Assembly (NCBI GenBank): GCA_029237695.1 | Contig: JAQRGA010000042.1 | Coordinates: 1,798,001 to 1,862,000 of the forward strand | Length of the DNA: 64,000 bases | Origin: Conchocele bisecta | Taxonomy: Eukaryota; Mollusca; Bivalvia; Lucinida; Thyasiridae | Reading direction: 5' to 3' | Part shown: in pieces, positions 57,116-64,000 of the stretch | Position numbering within the stretch: the first letter of the stretch is position 1 | How the letters are laid out: the number at the start of each line of letters is the position of its first letter | The notes under the pieces: model-generated | Seen by the model: the letters and a program-made list of their open reading frames with translations, nothing else | Told to the model about the DNA's origin: nothing | Database searches by the model: none | Made by a program: the position numbers and the translations under genes

Positions 57116-57153
57116 CTAACATAATCCTAACTCAGCCTTAACGCAAATCTAAC
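57116..57153 (-). promoter_or_regulatory. Pho-box-like array upstream of pstC
   Basis: YTAAC occurs at 57116, 57127, 57138 and 57149 (plus strand), exactly 11 bp apart; on the coding (minus) strand this reads GTTAG-N6-GTTAA-N6-GTTAG-N6-GTTAG. A TATAAA follows five bases after the last repeat. The layout matches a PhoB/PhoP direct-repeat operator, about 105 bp before the pstC start. Confidence 0.75.
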
Positions 57154-57222
57154 AATTCAGTAGATTTAGGTATAAACTTCTAACTATTACTCTAAAAAGT
57201 AAAATGGAAAAATATTAAATGA

Positions 57223-57354
57223 ATTAAAAAAACAGCAGTTATATTGTTGCCAATAGTTACAGCCTTCACTGTACAACGTATTTTTGCAGATTCAGAAACA
57301 GAAAAATTGATAAATAGTAAAGCAGTAATACAACAGGTAATTACTGCAGTTTAA
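57223..57354 (+). CDS. Possible tiny exported peptide, no standard start codon
   Basis: A frame reads KKTAVILLPIVTAFTVQRIF then ADSETEKLINSKAVIQQVI and stops at 57352-57354. It has the make-up of a Sec signal peptide (two lysines, hydrophobic core, FA-DS cleavage) plus a mature peptide of about 20 residues. Upstream, the frame has only an ATT (57223) before a TGA; the ATG at 57219 is one base out of frame. So it either uses ATT, or the start is frameshifted in the A7 run (57226-57232). A perfect hairpin follows at 57363. Confidence 0.35.
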   Translation: MKKTAVILLPIVTAFTVQRIFADSETEKLINSKAVIQQVITAV

Positions 57355-57362
57355 AAAGTATA

Positions 57363-57387
57363 TTCTATAAATATTTCATTTATAGAA
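57363..57387. terminator. AT-rich perfect hairpin
   Basis: TTCTATAAAT, loop ATTTC, ATTTATAGAA: a perfect 10-bp stem. It lies between the tiny peptide frame (plus) and the end of the prepilin-like gene (minus), and may serve either. Confidence 0.5.
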
Positions 57388-57454
57388 TTTGATGATAGAT
57401 TCGGCAGATGTCAATAAAAAAATTAACTATGGAATATCCCAATCCCTTAAACAG

Positions 57455-59320
57455 CTAATTTACATATTTGAATTTCGAAATATAATATTCAGGACGTTTA
57501 GTTATAAGATTTTTTTTGCTTCTCATAACTACAAATATTTTTTCAGAAGCCAGTATTTTATCCACCCCGATATCAAAAACACCTTCTTTATATTTCTTAC
57601 CACCTATAGTTACATTTCCAAGATCTTTTATTGACTCCCCCATCGCTATAATGTTTAAAGTATTGGGAACGCCCATAGTTGTTGCAGCCTTATTTATAAA
57701 CTTACCGATTATTTCCTCCTGCTCTGCGTCATTATCCTGACTTAAATTTAAAGAACTGTTTTTACCTATTAGTAATTTTCTAAATTCTTCAGCACGCCTT
57801 CCTCCTAATATTTCTACTCTGGATTTGAAAGGATTCTTTTTGTTATAAGGATTCTTCAACACTTTTGCCCACTCTTCTGCTAACTTTTCTGCTTTAGATG
57901 AATTAATTTCATCTGAGGTCGGAAAGTCAGGATTCATTTTACGACCACTACTCTTATTAACACTATTTGCAAGGCTGCCCACATATATTCCCTTAAACAG
58001 CTTCGTTAGGTCATCGATATTATTTGAATTTATATCTATTTTTCCAGATGTTTCTCTGTCATTAGTCATTTTTACTTGATCCAGTATCTTGCCGTCGGAA
58101 TTGGCGCAAAAAGGCTCATTATTTTCGTTATTATAAACACCATTTTTGAGTGGGCTAAATCTTTTCAAATCAATTGTCTGCCATTTTTCTCCCCTGTGGA
58201 TAAGACCTAATTCCCATGGTGATTTCATAGGTGCATTCCGTATGTAGGCTGTGGAAATATCCTGTGGTTCTCGTGAACTACAAGTTTCGTCATCACTAGG
58301 TCTTTTTGCATTAGGATTGCCTGCAATGCCCGGTTGTACACCCATTGGTTTACTAATATCATCATTATTCTTTCCCAATGAATCAGTAGTATTTATACCG
58401 ATACGAGGATTCATTGTACTAGCAAAATTCCAGTCTTTATAGAGTGTATTTTGCCGAGGATCATCAACCTGAGCGTTAAAATAGGAATTCTTAAATCCAA
58501 CATTAGCTATTTTTTTGCTGCTAGGCAAACTTATTGATGCAAAATCATAAAAATCCCTCTTCCCCGTTTTAGAATTTTCTTCCCAACTTTCAACTTTTAC
58601 TGCCAAGTATCTAATTTTTACATAAATATCACTAAAAGTAAACTCCTTATACCTATTCTTACCGGTATAATCGCAGATAATCGGGGCAAAATCTTCAACA
58701 AAGATAGCACCTTTATCGTTTAGTATCTTTCCTGATGGAAAATCATCGGAGTAACTATTATAACTAACTTTTGACTTCCCATCAGGATCTGTTACTGTAA
58801 ACATAATTTTCCATTCGATTTTCACACTCACCCGAACTTCTTTATTTTTACTAAACGGTTTATACATATTAATTAATTCAACAGCTATCTCTATATAGTC
58901 CTTATACTCATAAGACGATTGGTTGTCTTTTAATTTAAAAATAGGATTAAATTTAACATTAACTTCATTAATGTAGGGAACTCTTTCCAGACCGACATAG
59001 GTCGGTGCATTAGTATTGCTATATGGTTGTGTCGGATCAAAGTCTGTTGTTGCAATGTCATCAGAGTCGCAATAATCAATCAGGTTTGCCATAATCCGAT
59101 TGTGGATTCTATCACTATGCCAACCATGTGAGTACAGCCATGGTATTCCGCCTCTCTCTATTTTTGCCGAATCTGTTTCTGAAAATAGAACAGGAGGATT
59201 ATTTAATGATGGTGAATCTGAACTTGGCTCCATCGAGAAGTTATCCCAGTCTGTCCTTGCAAGGTTAAACCTATGATATAACTCACTATATCTTTTTCTA
59301 CCATCATTCATTATCATCAA
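57455..59320 (-). CDS. PilX-like giant prepilin, C-terminal part (third fragment)
   Basis: A 621-residue soluble stretch without signal peptide. It starts MMIMNDGRKRYSELYHRFN in an ATG-rich overlap with the previous frame. Parts such as SPWELGLIHRGEKWQTIDLK resemble the large exported PilX/cassette-A-like proteins of Verrucomicrobia-type pilin clusters (from memory, moderate certainty). The end (NIIAMGESIKDLGNV...) also fits. The preceding frame ends AYWIDDNE, and AYWIDDN-DGRKRY would read through if one copy of an AATGAATG duplication (near 59304-59315) were absent. So this is most likely the C-terminal two thirds of one gene running 60072 to 57455. Translational coupling of separate genes is the alternative. 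Confidence 0.6.
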   Translation of the reverse strand: MMIMNDGRKRYSELYHRFNLARTDWDNFSMEPSSDSPSLNNPPVLFSETDSAKIERGGIPWLYSHGWHSDRIHNRIMANLIDYCDSDDIATTDFDPTQPYSNTNAPTYVGLERVPYINEVNVKFNPIFKLKDNQSSYEYKDYIEIAVELINMYKPFSKNKEVRVSVKIEWKIMFTVTDPDGKSKVSYNSYSDDFPSGKILNDKGAIFVEDFAPIICDYTGKNRYKEFTFSDIYVKIRYLAVKVESWEENSKTGKRDFYDFASISLPSSKKIANVGFKNSYFNAQVDDPRQNTLYKDWNFASTMNPRIGINTTDSLGKNNDDISKPMGVQPGIAGNPNAKRPSDDETCSSREPQDISTAYIRNAPMKSPWELGLIHRGEKWQTIDLKRFSPLKNGVYNNENNEPFCANSDGKILDQVKMTNDRETSGKIDINSNNIDDLTKLFKGIYVGSLANSVNKSSGRKMNPDFPTSDEINSSKAEKLAEEWAKVLKNPYNKKNPFKSRVEILGGRRAEEFRKLLIGKNSSLNLSQDNDAEQEEIIGKFINKAATTMGVPNTLNIIAMGESIKDLGNVTIGGKKYKEGVFDIGVDKILASEKIFVVMRSKKNLITKRPEYYISKFKYVN

Positions 59321-59588
59321 TCCAGTATGCTTCAGGGAATTTAGGGTTATTAACAGGGATTACAATAAAAGCCATTCTTGAAACGATTGGACCATCCACT
59401 TCATCTCTCAAATAAATCCATGTTAACGGCTTTGATTTATCCCTCTTGACATACTTATAGTATTCTATTCCGTTCGTTGTTGTCGACATCTTATCTAAAT
59501 CATCGGTAAGTCTTTCATATTCTTCTGTAGTAAGAGAAGTAGGAGTAGGAAACTTCTTAGTATGAAAGACGCTTAGTAGGATTATCAA
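59304..59588 (-). CDS. PilX-like giant prepilin, middle part (second fragment)
   Basis: A 94-residue frame. The real coding part begins around HTKKFPTPTSLTTEEYERL; the first ten residues (MIILLSVF) are read out of frame over the end of the preceding fragment. It ends VSRMAFIVIPVNNPKFPEAY then WIDDNE and a stop, the kind of segment found just before the WIDDE-like region of GspK/PilX proteins. A single-base shift near 59565 (TCATACTAAG) separates it from the N-terminal fragment, and the 4-bp duplication at 59304-59315 from the next. Confidence 0.5.
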   Translation of the reverse strand: MIILLSVFHTKKFPTPTSLTTEEYERLTDDLDKMSTTTNGIEYYKYVKRDKSKPLTWIYLRDEVDGPIVSRMAFIVIPVNNPKFPEAYWIDDNE

Positions 59589-60072
59589 AACTCATTATAT
59601 GACTATAATCGGCAACTGGGCTTACACTGTATATTTTTATTAATTGAATAGCTCTGTTTAAGGCAGTCTTTGCAGTGAAGTCTGCTTTTACTGAATTATT
59701 ATAATTTATAGCGGCTTTTTTCTCTAAAGTAGCAGTAGTGAGGAATGTTAATCCCAATATCATAATCATTGCAATAATGCCTAATACAAAAATAGTGATC
59801 ATGCCGTTTTGGCTGTTTAGGTCGTTTCGGCCGGACAGCGGCCGGACAGCGGCCGGACAGCGGCCGGACAGCGGCCGGACAGCGGCCGGACAGCGGCCGG
59901 ACAGCGGCCGGACAGCGGCCGGACAGCGGCCGGACACGCCGGATGCGGCCGGACAGCGGCCGGACAGCGGCCGGACAGCGGCCGGACAGCGGCCGGACAG
60001 CGGCCGGACAGCGGCCGGATTTTCTTTTAGGGTTGGCTGGTGGTTAATGCGGGATTTTGGTGTACAATGCAT
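59557..60072 (-). CDS. PilX-like prepilin N-terminus with repeat-encoded extension
   Basis: 171 residues. Residues 91-112 are the prepilin helix: SQNG|MITIFVLGIIAMIMILG then LTFLTTATLEKKAAINYNNS and DFTAKTALNRAIQ, typical of PilX/GspK-like pilins (cleavage after Gly, no Glu at +5). Before it lies an odd 70-residue extension PAAVRPLSGRC repeated about six times, encoded by the 11-bp array at 59828-60019 (residues ~19-82). The ATG at 60072 is the first in frame, with a GAGAG-type ribosome site. A shorter start within or after the array is possible, since the GC-rich stretch looks inserted between start and helix. The frame stops at 59557 after FDNPTKRLSY, where a one-base shift leads into the next fragment. 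Confidence 0.55.
   Translation of the reverse strand: MHCTPKSRINHQPTLKENPAAVRPLSGRCPAAVRPLSGRCPAASGVSGRCPAAVRPLSGRCPAAVRPLSGRCPAAVRPLSGRNDLNSQNGMITIFVLGIIAMIMILGLTFLTTATLEKKAAINYNNSVKADFTAKTALNRAIQLIKIYSVSPVADYSHIMSFDNPTKRLSY
59828..60019. repeat. GC-rich 11-bp tandem repeat array (~17 units) inside prepilin gene
   Basis: The unit CGGCCGGACAG (9 of 11 bases G/C) is repeated nine times exactly (59828-59926), once with a changed last base (59927-59937), then an 8-bp degenerate piece (59938-59945), six more exact copies (59946-60011) and a partial (60012-60019). Each unit contains the palindrome CGGCCG. The surrounding DNA is about 30% G+C. Because 11 is not a multiple of 3, three units make 33 bp and every frame reads the same 11-residue cycle (LSGRCPAAVRP on minus, RPDSGRTAAGQ on plus), with no stop in any of six frames. 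Confidence 0.97.
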
Positions 60073-60327
60073 AGCTCTCTCTTTATCATTTAGATTTTAA
60101 AGATTAACAATCAAAACATTACTAACTACATTGTAATGAATATCATGCCAATTAACAAGAATGCCTAATCAGAAAATTAGTTAAAATTTTATTAACCAGC
60201 CAACTTTAAGGTAGAACCTAGTTTCTTCGTAAACCAATGAAGCCAGTATAGTAGAGATATTTTTTATATCCAACTTTTAAAAAATAAATAATTTTCAAAA
60301 ATTTACTATAATTAAACATTATGTATT

Positions 60328-61848
60328 CTATTTTCTCCAAAATGCAGGCAGGAAAAGCACAAGTATAGTATAAAGTTCCAATCTTCCCAGCAGCATTTCA
60401 AAAGCCAGTAAGATTTTCGCAGAAGGCGTCATCCATGCATAAGTACAAACTCCGCTAACCTTACCTAATCCCGGACCAATATTACCTAACGCTGCAATTG
60501 ATGCAGATGTAGCCGTAACAATGTCGTTCACACCTAAACAAGTTAAAAGTAAACTAAAAAGCAGAAATATTGATATAAAAATTACAAAAAAGCTAATAGC
60601 TCTTTTTAAAATTATATTTTCAACTCTATGCTTATTCAGTCTTACATTAGCCAGTGATCGTACAAAAATATGCCTCTCCAGTTCAGATACTACATATTTA
60701 GCAATTAATACTATTCTGGAATTTTTTATTCCACCGCCTGTTGAACCGCCGCATCCACCAATAAACATAAGGCATAAAAGCAGCAGTGTACAATAAGCTG
60801 GCCATAAATTAAAGTCGGCTGTAGAAAATCCGGTTGTTGTTAAAATAGAGACAACTTGAAAAGCTGAATATCTCAATGATTCCCAAAACGAGGCATCGGC
60901 ATATATAAAACCTGTTGTTGTAACTATTTTTGTTCCTGTTAAAAACAGAGCTATTGAAAAAGTAGCTATAAGAGTGATTAACAAATAAAAACGAAACTCC
61001 TCATCTTTAAAATGAGCAAAAGTTTTCCCTCTTAAAAATCGGCAATGCAGCACGAAATTTACGCCTGCTAAAAACATAAATATAGTTATAACTGATTCAA
61101 AATAAATACTGTTATATGCTCCTATACTTGCCTGCTGAGTAGAAAATCCTCCAGTAGCTAATGTTCCGAAAGAGGTGCAGAATGAATCAAAAATACTCAT
61201 TCCCCCCAGCCATAACAATCCTGCTTCAAATACTGTAAACAGAACATACACACCCCAAAGTATTTTTGCTGAAGAAGCTATTTTGGGAGCTATCTGATCT
61301 TCTGTCGGGCCAGGGACTTCTGCAGAGTATAATTTATGTCCGCTAATTCCAAGCGATGGTAATATTGCCAATGATAAAAGTACTATTCCCATACCGCCCA
61401 GCCAATGAGTAAGACTTCTCCAGTAAATAAGACCTCTAGGCAGATCGCTCAAACCAAGGTGCAGTTTTGCTCCAGAAATTAGAATTGTTGAACTGTCAAT
61501 TATGCTTGCACCTGTAGTACTGAATCCTGACATTGTTTCAAAAAAAGCATCATACCAGTTAAAATGCGAAACAAGAATAAAAGGAAGAGCACCTAAAATT
61601 GAAGCAAACAGCCATCCAAATGTTACAATTCCAAATCCCTCCCTAAAGCCAAAGGTGTTATAACCACCTCTTGCAAAATATCTAAAAGTAAGACCGCATA
61701 TAATTGTTATTAACGAACTTAAAAGCAGCATATATATGGCAGTTGACGAATCATCCATCAACCACGCTACAGGTACAGAAGTTAACATTGCCAATCCAAT
61801 TACAACAATAATGGATGCAACTACTCTAATAACTAATCTTACATTCAT
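60328..61848 (-). CDS. trkH: Trk/Ktr-type K+ uptake channel subunit
   Basis: 506 residues with about ten or more membrane segments and four P-loops: ETMSGFSTTGAS, FGTLATGGFST, ILTTTGFSTADF and CGGSTGGGIKNSRI near the last repeats, which form the K+ filter. Its length and sequence match TrkH. It overlaps trkA by 4 bp (ATGA), and the two make the K+ uptake system at the inner membrane. Confidence 0.92.
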   Translation of the reverse strand: MNVRLVIRVVASIIVVIGLAMLTSVPVAWLMDDSSTAIYMLLLSSLITIICGLTFRYFARGGYNTFGFREGFGIVTFGWLFASILGALPFILVSHFNWYDAFFETMSGFSTTGASIIDSSTILISGAKLHLGLSDLPRGLIYWRSLTHWLGGMGIVLLSLAILPSLGISGHKLYSAEVPGPTEDQIAPKIASSAKILWGVYVLFTVFEAGLLWLGGMSIFDSFCTSFGTLATGGFSTQQASIGAYNSIYFESVITIFMFLAGVNFVLHCRFLRGKTFAHFKDEEFRFYLLITLIATFSIALFLTGTKIVTTTGFIYADASFWESLRYSAFQVVSILTTTGFSTADFNLWPAYCTLLLLCLMFIGGCGGSTGGGIKNSRIVLIAKYVVSELERHIFVRSLANVRLNKHRVENIILKRAISFFVIFISIFLLFSLLLTCLGVNDIVTATSASIAALGNIGPGLGKVSGVCTYAWMTPSAKILLAFEMLLGRLELYTILVLFLPAFWRK

Positions 61849-63215
61849 AGTCTGAAAATTCTTTTCTTTTTAAAAAGTGATTCAAACTGCTTTATATTCT
61901 GCTTAGTCGTTACAGCTACAACCTGATCTCCCTCTTTCAATACAAAATCACCTGTAGCAGGTATCATTTTATCATCGCGAAATATAAGGGCTAAAATAAC
62001 TGAAGGAAAACCTTCACAATGTGAAATCTTTTTACCGCAAATTGGCGAAGAAGATGTTACATACAACTCATACACATAACCGCTTGTTCTCTGTAAAAGA
62101 GAGTGAACTTTAGCTGTTTCAGTACCTAAAAGCTTTAATACTGAATTTACTGCGACCAATCTTGGACTAAACCCGCAATCAATAGCACCAATGCCCGGAA
62201 CAATATCTACATACTCTTCTTTATTTGTAATCGTTATAACTTTACAGGCTCCTTTTTTCTTGGCTAAGATACATGTCAGAATATTCTCTTCATCATCATC
62301 AGATGTACTGATAAAAGCTTCACATGCATCAATACCCGCTTCGAAGAGTACTTCACTGTCAGTTGGATCACCGTGAATAACCATCAAATTTTCATCAAGT
62401 TCATCCAGAAGTTTTTCACCTTTTTCCAATGATTTTTCTATCATTTTTACATGATATCCTTTCTTGATTAATTTGCGTACAAGAATCTTTCCAATATTAG
62501 TTGCCCCAGCTATTATTATATTTTTAATTATCTGACTGTCAGGAACCACAATCTTTATAAATTTATTTATACTGGATTTATTACCGGCAACATAGACTTC
62601 ATCTCCAGCAGAAAAACTAATAGCTCCATGTGGAATTAATATCTTCTGGTCTCTAACTAAAGCAGAAAAACGTATTTTTGATAGAAGCTCTTTATTAGGA
62701 AAATCATGTATTTTAATACCTTCTAAAGGAGATAGACGCGGTATTTTAATTGCAGTTATCTGGGCATCAACCTGTTTAAATATTATTCTCTCTGTAACTA
62801 TATTATAGTCTAATACACCAATTATTCTATCAACGCATTCATCTGTCGGGAGGATCAGATTATCTATTCCTAAAGAAGAAGGTAAATAAGAATCTTCCTC
62901 AGAAAAATAACTCTGCTTTGAGAGACGGCATACTGTTTTATTGACATTAAAATGTTTAGCAGCCATACAAGCTAGAATATTTGAAGCATCACTGCCTGTC
63001 GTCGCTATTAAAATATCACAGTTGGAAATACCTGCCGTTTTAAGAATATCAAAATTTGAACACTCACCATGAATCATCATGACATCGAGCTTATCTTTCA
63101 GCCTATCTAAAAGCTTTATTGAAAAATCAACTATTACAATATTGTTATCTTTACTGCTAAGTGTATACGCCAGTTGTTTACCAACTTCCCCTGCTCCTAA
63201 AATAATTATATTCAT
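61845..63215 (-). CDS. trkA: Trk system NAD-binding regulatory subunit
   Basis: 456 residues, the same size as E. coli TrkA. Two RCK units: IILGAGEVGKQLAYTL with IVIVD (residues 3-30), and IIAGATNIGKILVRKLIKKG with VKMIE (from about 230). Each is followed by a TrkA-C domain (GDEVYVAG, EGDQVVAVT). It binds NAD(H)/ATP and gates TrkH, encoded next with a 4-bp overlap. Its stop is TGA. Confidence 0.95.
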   Translation of the reverse strand: MNIIILGAGEVGKQLAYTLSSKDNNIVIVDFSIKLLDRLKDKLDVMMIHGECSNFDILKTAGISNCDILIATTGSDASNILACMAAKHFNVNKTVCRLSKQSYFSEEDSYLPSSLGIDNLILPTDECVDRIIGVLDYNIVTERIIFKQVDAQITAIKIPRLSPLEGIKIHDFPNKELLSKIRFSALVRDQKILIPHGAISFSAGDEVYVAGNKSSINKFIKIVVPDSQIIKNIIIAGATNIGKILVRKLIKKGYHVKMIEKSLEKGEKLLDELDENLMVIHGDPTDSEVLFEAGIDACEAFISTSDDDEENILTCILAKKKGACKVITITNKEEYVDIVPGIGAIDCGFSPRLVAVNSVLKLLGTETAKVHSLLQRTSGYVYELYVTSSSPICGKKISHCEGFPSVILALIFRDDKMIPATGDFVLKEGDQVVAVTTKQNIKQFESLFKKKRIFRL

Positions 63216-63467
63216 TTAAGCTATGACCTTTGAAAATTTTATAATTCAATAATTAAAATCCATATAAGAATTACTCACTACTGTATTAAAAACTGCTACT
63301 ATTAATTATACTATATTTTAAATATATGATATGGATTTTAGTTTTTCCTTCTGCAATTTCAATAAAGTTCTTGCCAAAACTACAACTATTAGCTTAAAAT
63401 AAATATTAATAAAGTAATTTTTTATTACTATCGGTATATTATTTTAATATTTAACAGGAATCTGATT

Positions 63468-63842
63468 ATGATTAAAAGATTTATCGACCATTCAGCAAAT
63501 GAACGTACTTATTTATCATGGGTAGGAACATCTATAGCAATAATGGCTTTCGGATTTGTTATTGAACGATTTGATATCTTCATCTCCTATATAGGAATAG
63601 CACTTGGTGGAAATGTACATGTGAAGTCTACATTTTCAGCAAACCTTGCAGGTATTTTATTACTTTTTATAGCTGTTGCCATAGTGATATCGGCAACAAT
63701 GAGATTTTACCTTTATAAAAAAGCTATTGATGATGATAAACCGCTGCCTTACGGTACAGTGAAGTCCATTTTTCTATTAGCAAGTTTAATGACTTTTCTA
63801 GGAATTTTTCTTGCTATTTATATGTTTCTTCAAATCACTTAA
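63468..63842 (+). CDS. DUF202 (YidH-like) membrane protein
   Basis: 124 residues with three membrane helices (about 22-42, 61-82, 100-121). The family signature is the N-terminal HSANERTYLSWVGTSIAI-like stretch: N-E-R-T-(Y/F)-L-x-W-x-R/G-T. Function unknown in the family. The 14-residue basic start matches the usual length. It is a lone gene, divergent from trkA. Confidence 0.82.
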   Translation: MIKRFIDHSANERTYLSWVGTSIAIMAFGFVIERFDIFISYIGIALGGNVHVKSTFSANLAGILLLFIAVAIVISATMRFYLYKKAIDDDKPLPYGTVKSIFLLASLMTFLGIFLAIYMFLQIT

Positions 63843-63844
63843 TT

Positions 63845-63870
63845 AAAAAAGGATGCTTTTTAAGGCACCC
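63845..63870 (-). terminator. Terminator read on the minus strand
   Basis: On the minus strand GGGTGC, eight-base loop, GCATCC (one G-U pair), then T6. On the plus strand the same pairing has an A-C mismatch and weaker T-run. It therefore points to a minus-strand gene ending just right of it. Confidence 0.6.
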
Positions 63871-63913
63871 ATTTTATATTAAACTATAGTTTTTCTAATT
63901 TTATTTTTGAGTT

Positions 63914-64000
63914 TTACCTGCAGTTAGTAATAGGCATTTCGGATTTTTTACCTCTAGTCATTGGGCAATTACTCATCATTTTTTTCCTTTGTGCCAAACT
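63914..64000 (-). CDS. C-terminal end of an unidentified gene
   Basis: A minus-strand frame is open from the window edge to a TAA at 63914-63916 (28 residues), ending NCPMTRGKKSEMPITNCR. The composition looks coding and a minus-strand terminator lies 45 bases beyond, but the piece is too short to name. Confidence 0.35.
   Translation of the reverse strand, partial: SLAQRKKMMSNCPMTRGKKSEMPITNCR

Noticed and set aside
59828..60019. CRISPR array
   Set aside because: The units are contiguous with no spacers and no cas genes are present.
59738..60100. Plus-strand 120-codon frame through the 11-bp array (RPDSGRTAAGQ repeats)
   Set aside because: The array is open in all six frames, so the frame is a by-product; the minus strand has the prepilin helix right after the array.

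Overview
The window is low-GC DNA (roughly 30% G+C by eye) from a Gram-negative-type bacterium. An outer membrane is implied by MlaA and a LolCD-type lipoprotein transporter. DapL, McsA/McsB, a tandem PilT protein and a huge PilX-like prepilin together suggest the Planctomycetes-Verrucomicrobia-Chlamydiae (PVC) group, perhaps a Lentisphaerae-like anaerobe. That placement is inference; no rRNA is present. TGA is a normal stop here (for example at the ATGA overlap of trkA and trkH).

Layout. 1-4 kb: the end of a surface-polysaccharide glycosyltransferase, a frameshifted methyltransferase, a tiny membrane protein with an in-frame TGA (possible selenoprotein) and a GT39-type membrane glycosyltransferase, with decayed duplications in between. 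4-8 kb: dapL, an Nfu-type Fe-S protein, small unknown genes, a decayed IS630 copy and tRNA-Cys. 8-22 kb: purine/N-heterocycle catabolism, with two molybdenum hydroxylases (a Mo-FAD fusion plus Fe-S subunit; a Mo subunit plus Fe-S/FAD subunit), hydantoinase, RidA, a MocA-type nucleotidyltransferase and SsnA. This resembles the E. coli ygeW-xdhD/ssnA region linked to selenium-dependent molybdenum hydroxylases. Relics of IS256, IS630, IS4 and possibly IS1595 transposases are scattered through it. 23-35 kb: SDR, orphan histidine kinase, mcsAB, lolCD, and an etfBA/acyl-CoA dehydrogenase/rpoZ operon. 34-44 kb: lipoprotein, queH, mlaA with a serine hydrolase, a MetF-MetV fusion, leuA, dacA, galE. 44-53 kb: P-type H+-ATPase, aroB-dprA, a double PilT ATPase, rsmE. 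53-57 kb: pstCABS (pstS last), with 11-bp-period repeat arrays that look like Pho boxes at both ends. 57-60 kb: a large PilX-like prepilin gene broken into three frames and carrying about 17 copies of a GC-rich 11-bp repeat. 60-64 kb: trkAH and a DUF202 protein.

How the genes work together. The 8-22 kb block would hydroxylate purines or related rings, open them (hydantoinase, SsnA), remove reactive imines (RidA) and mature the cofactor (MocA). EtfAB would pass electrons from the acyl-CoA dehydrogenase. PstSCAB takes up phosphate under a likely PhoB/PhoP-type regulator. TrkAH and the P-type ATPase handle ions. McsAB and LolCD serve protein quality control and the envelope.

The points most worth following are the 11-bp array, whose unit is open in every reading frame and can therefore act as a frame switch; the candidate selenoprotein with a SECIS-like hairpin; and the orphan Pho-type array downstream of pstS.
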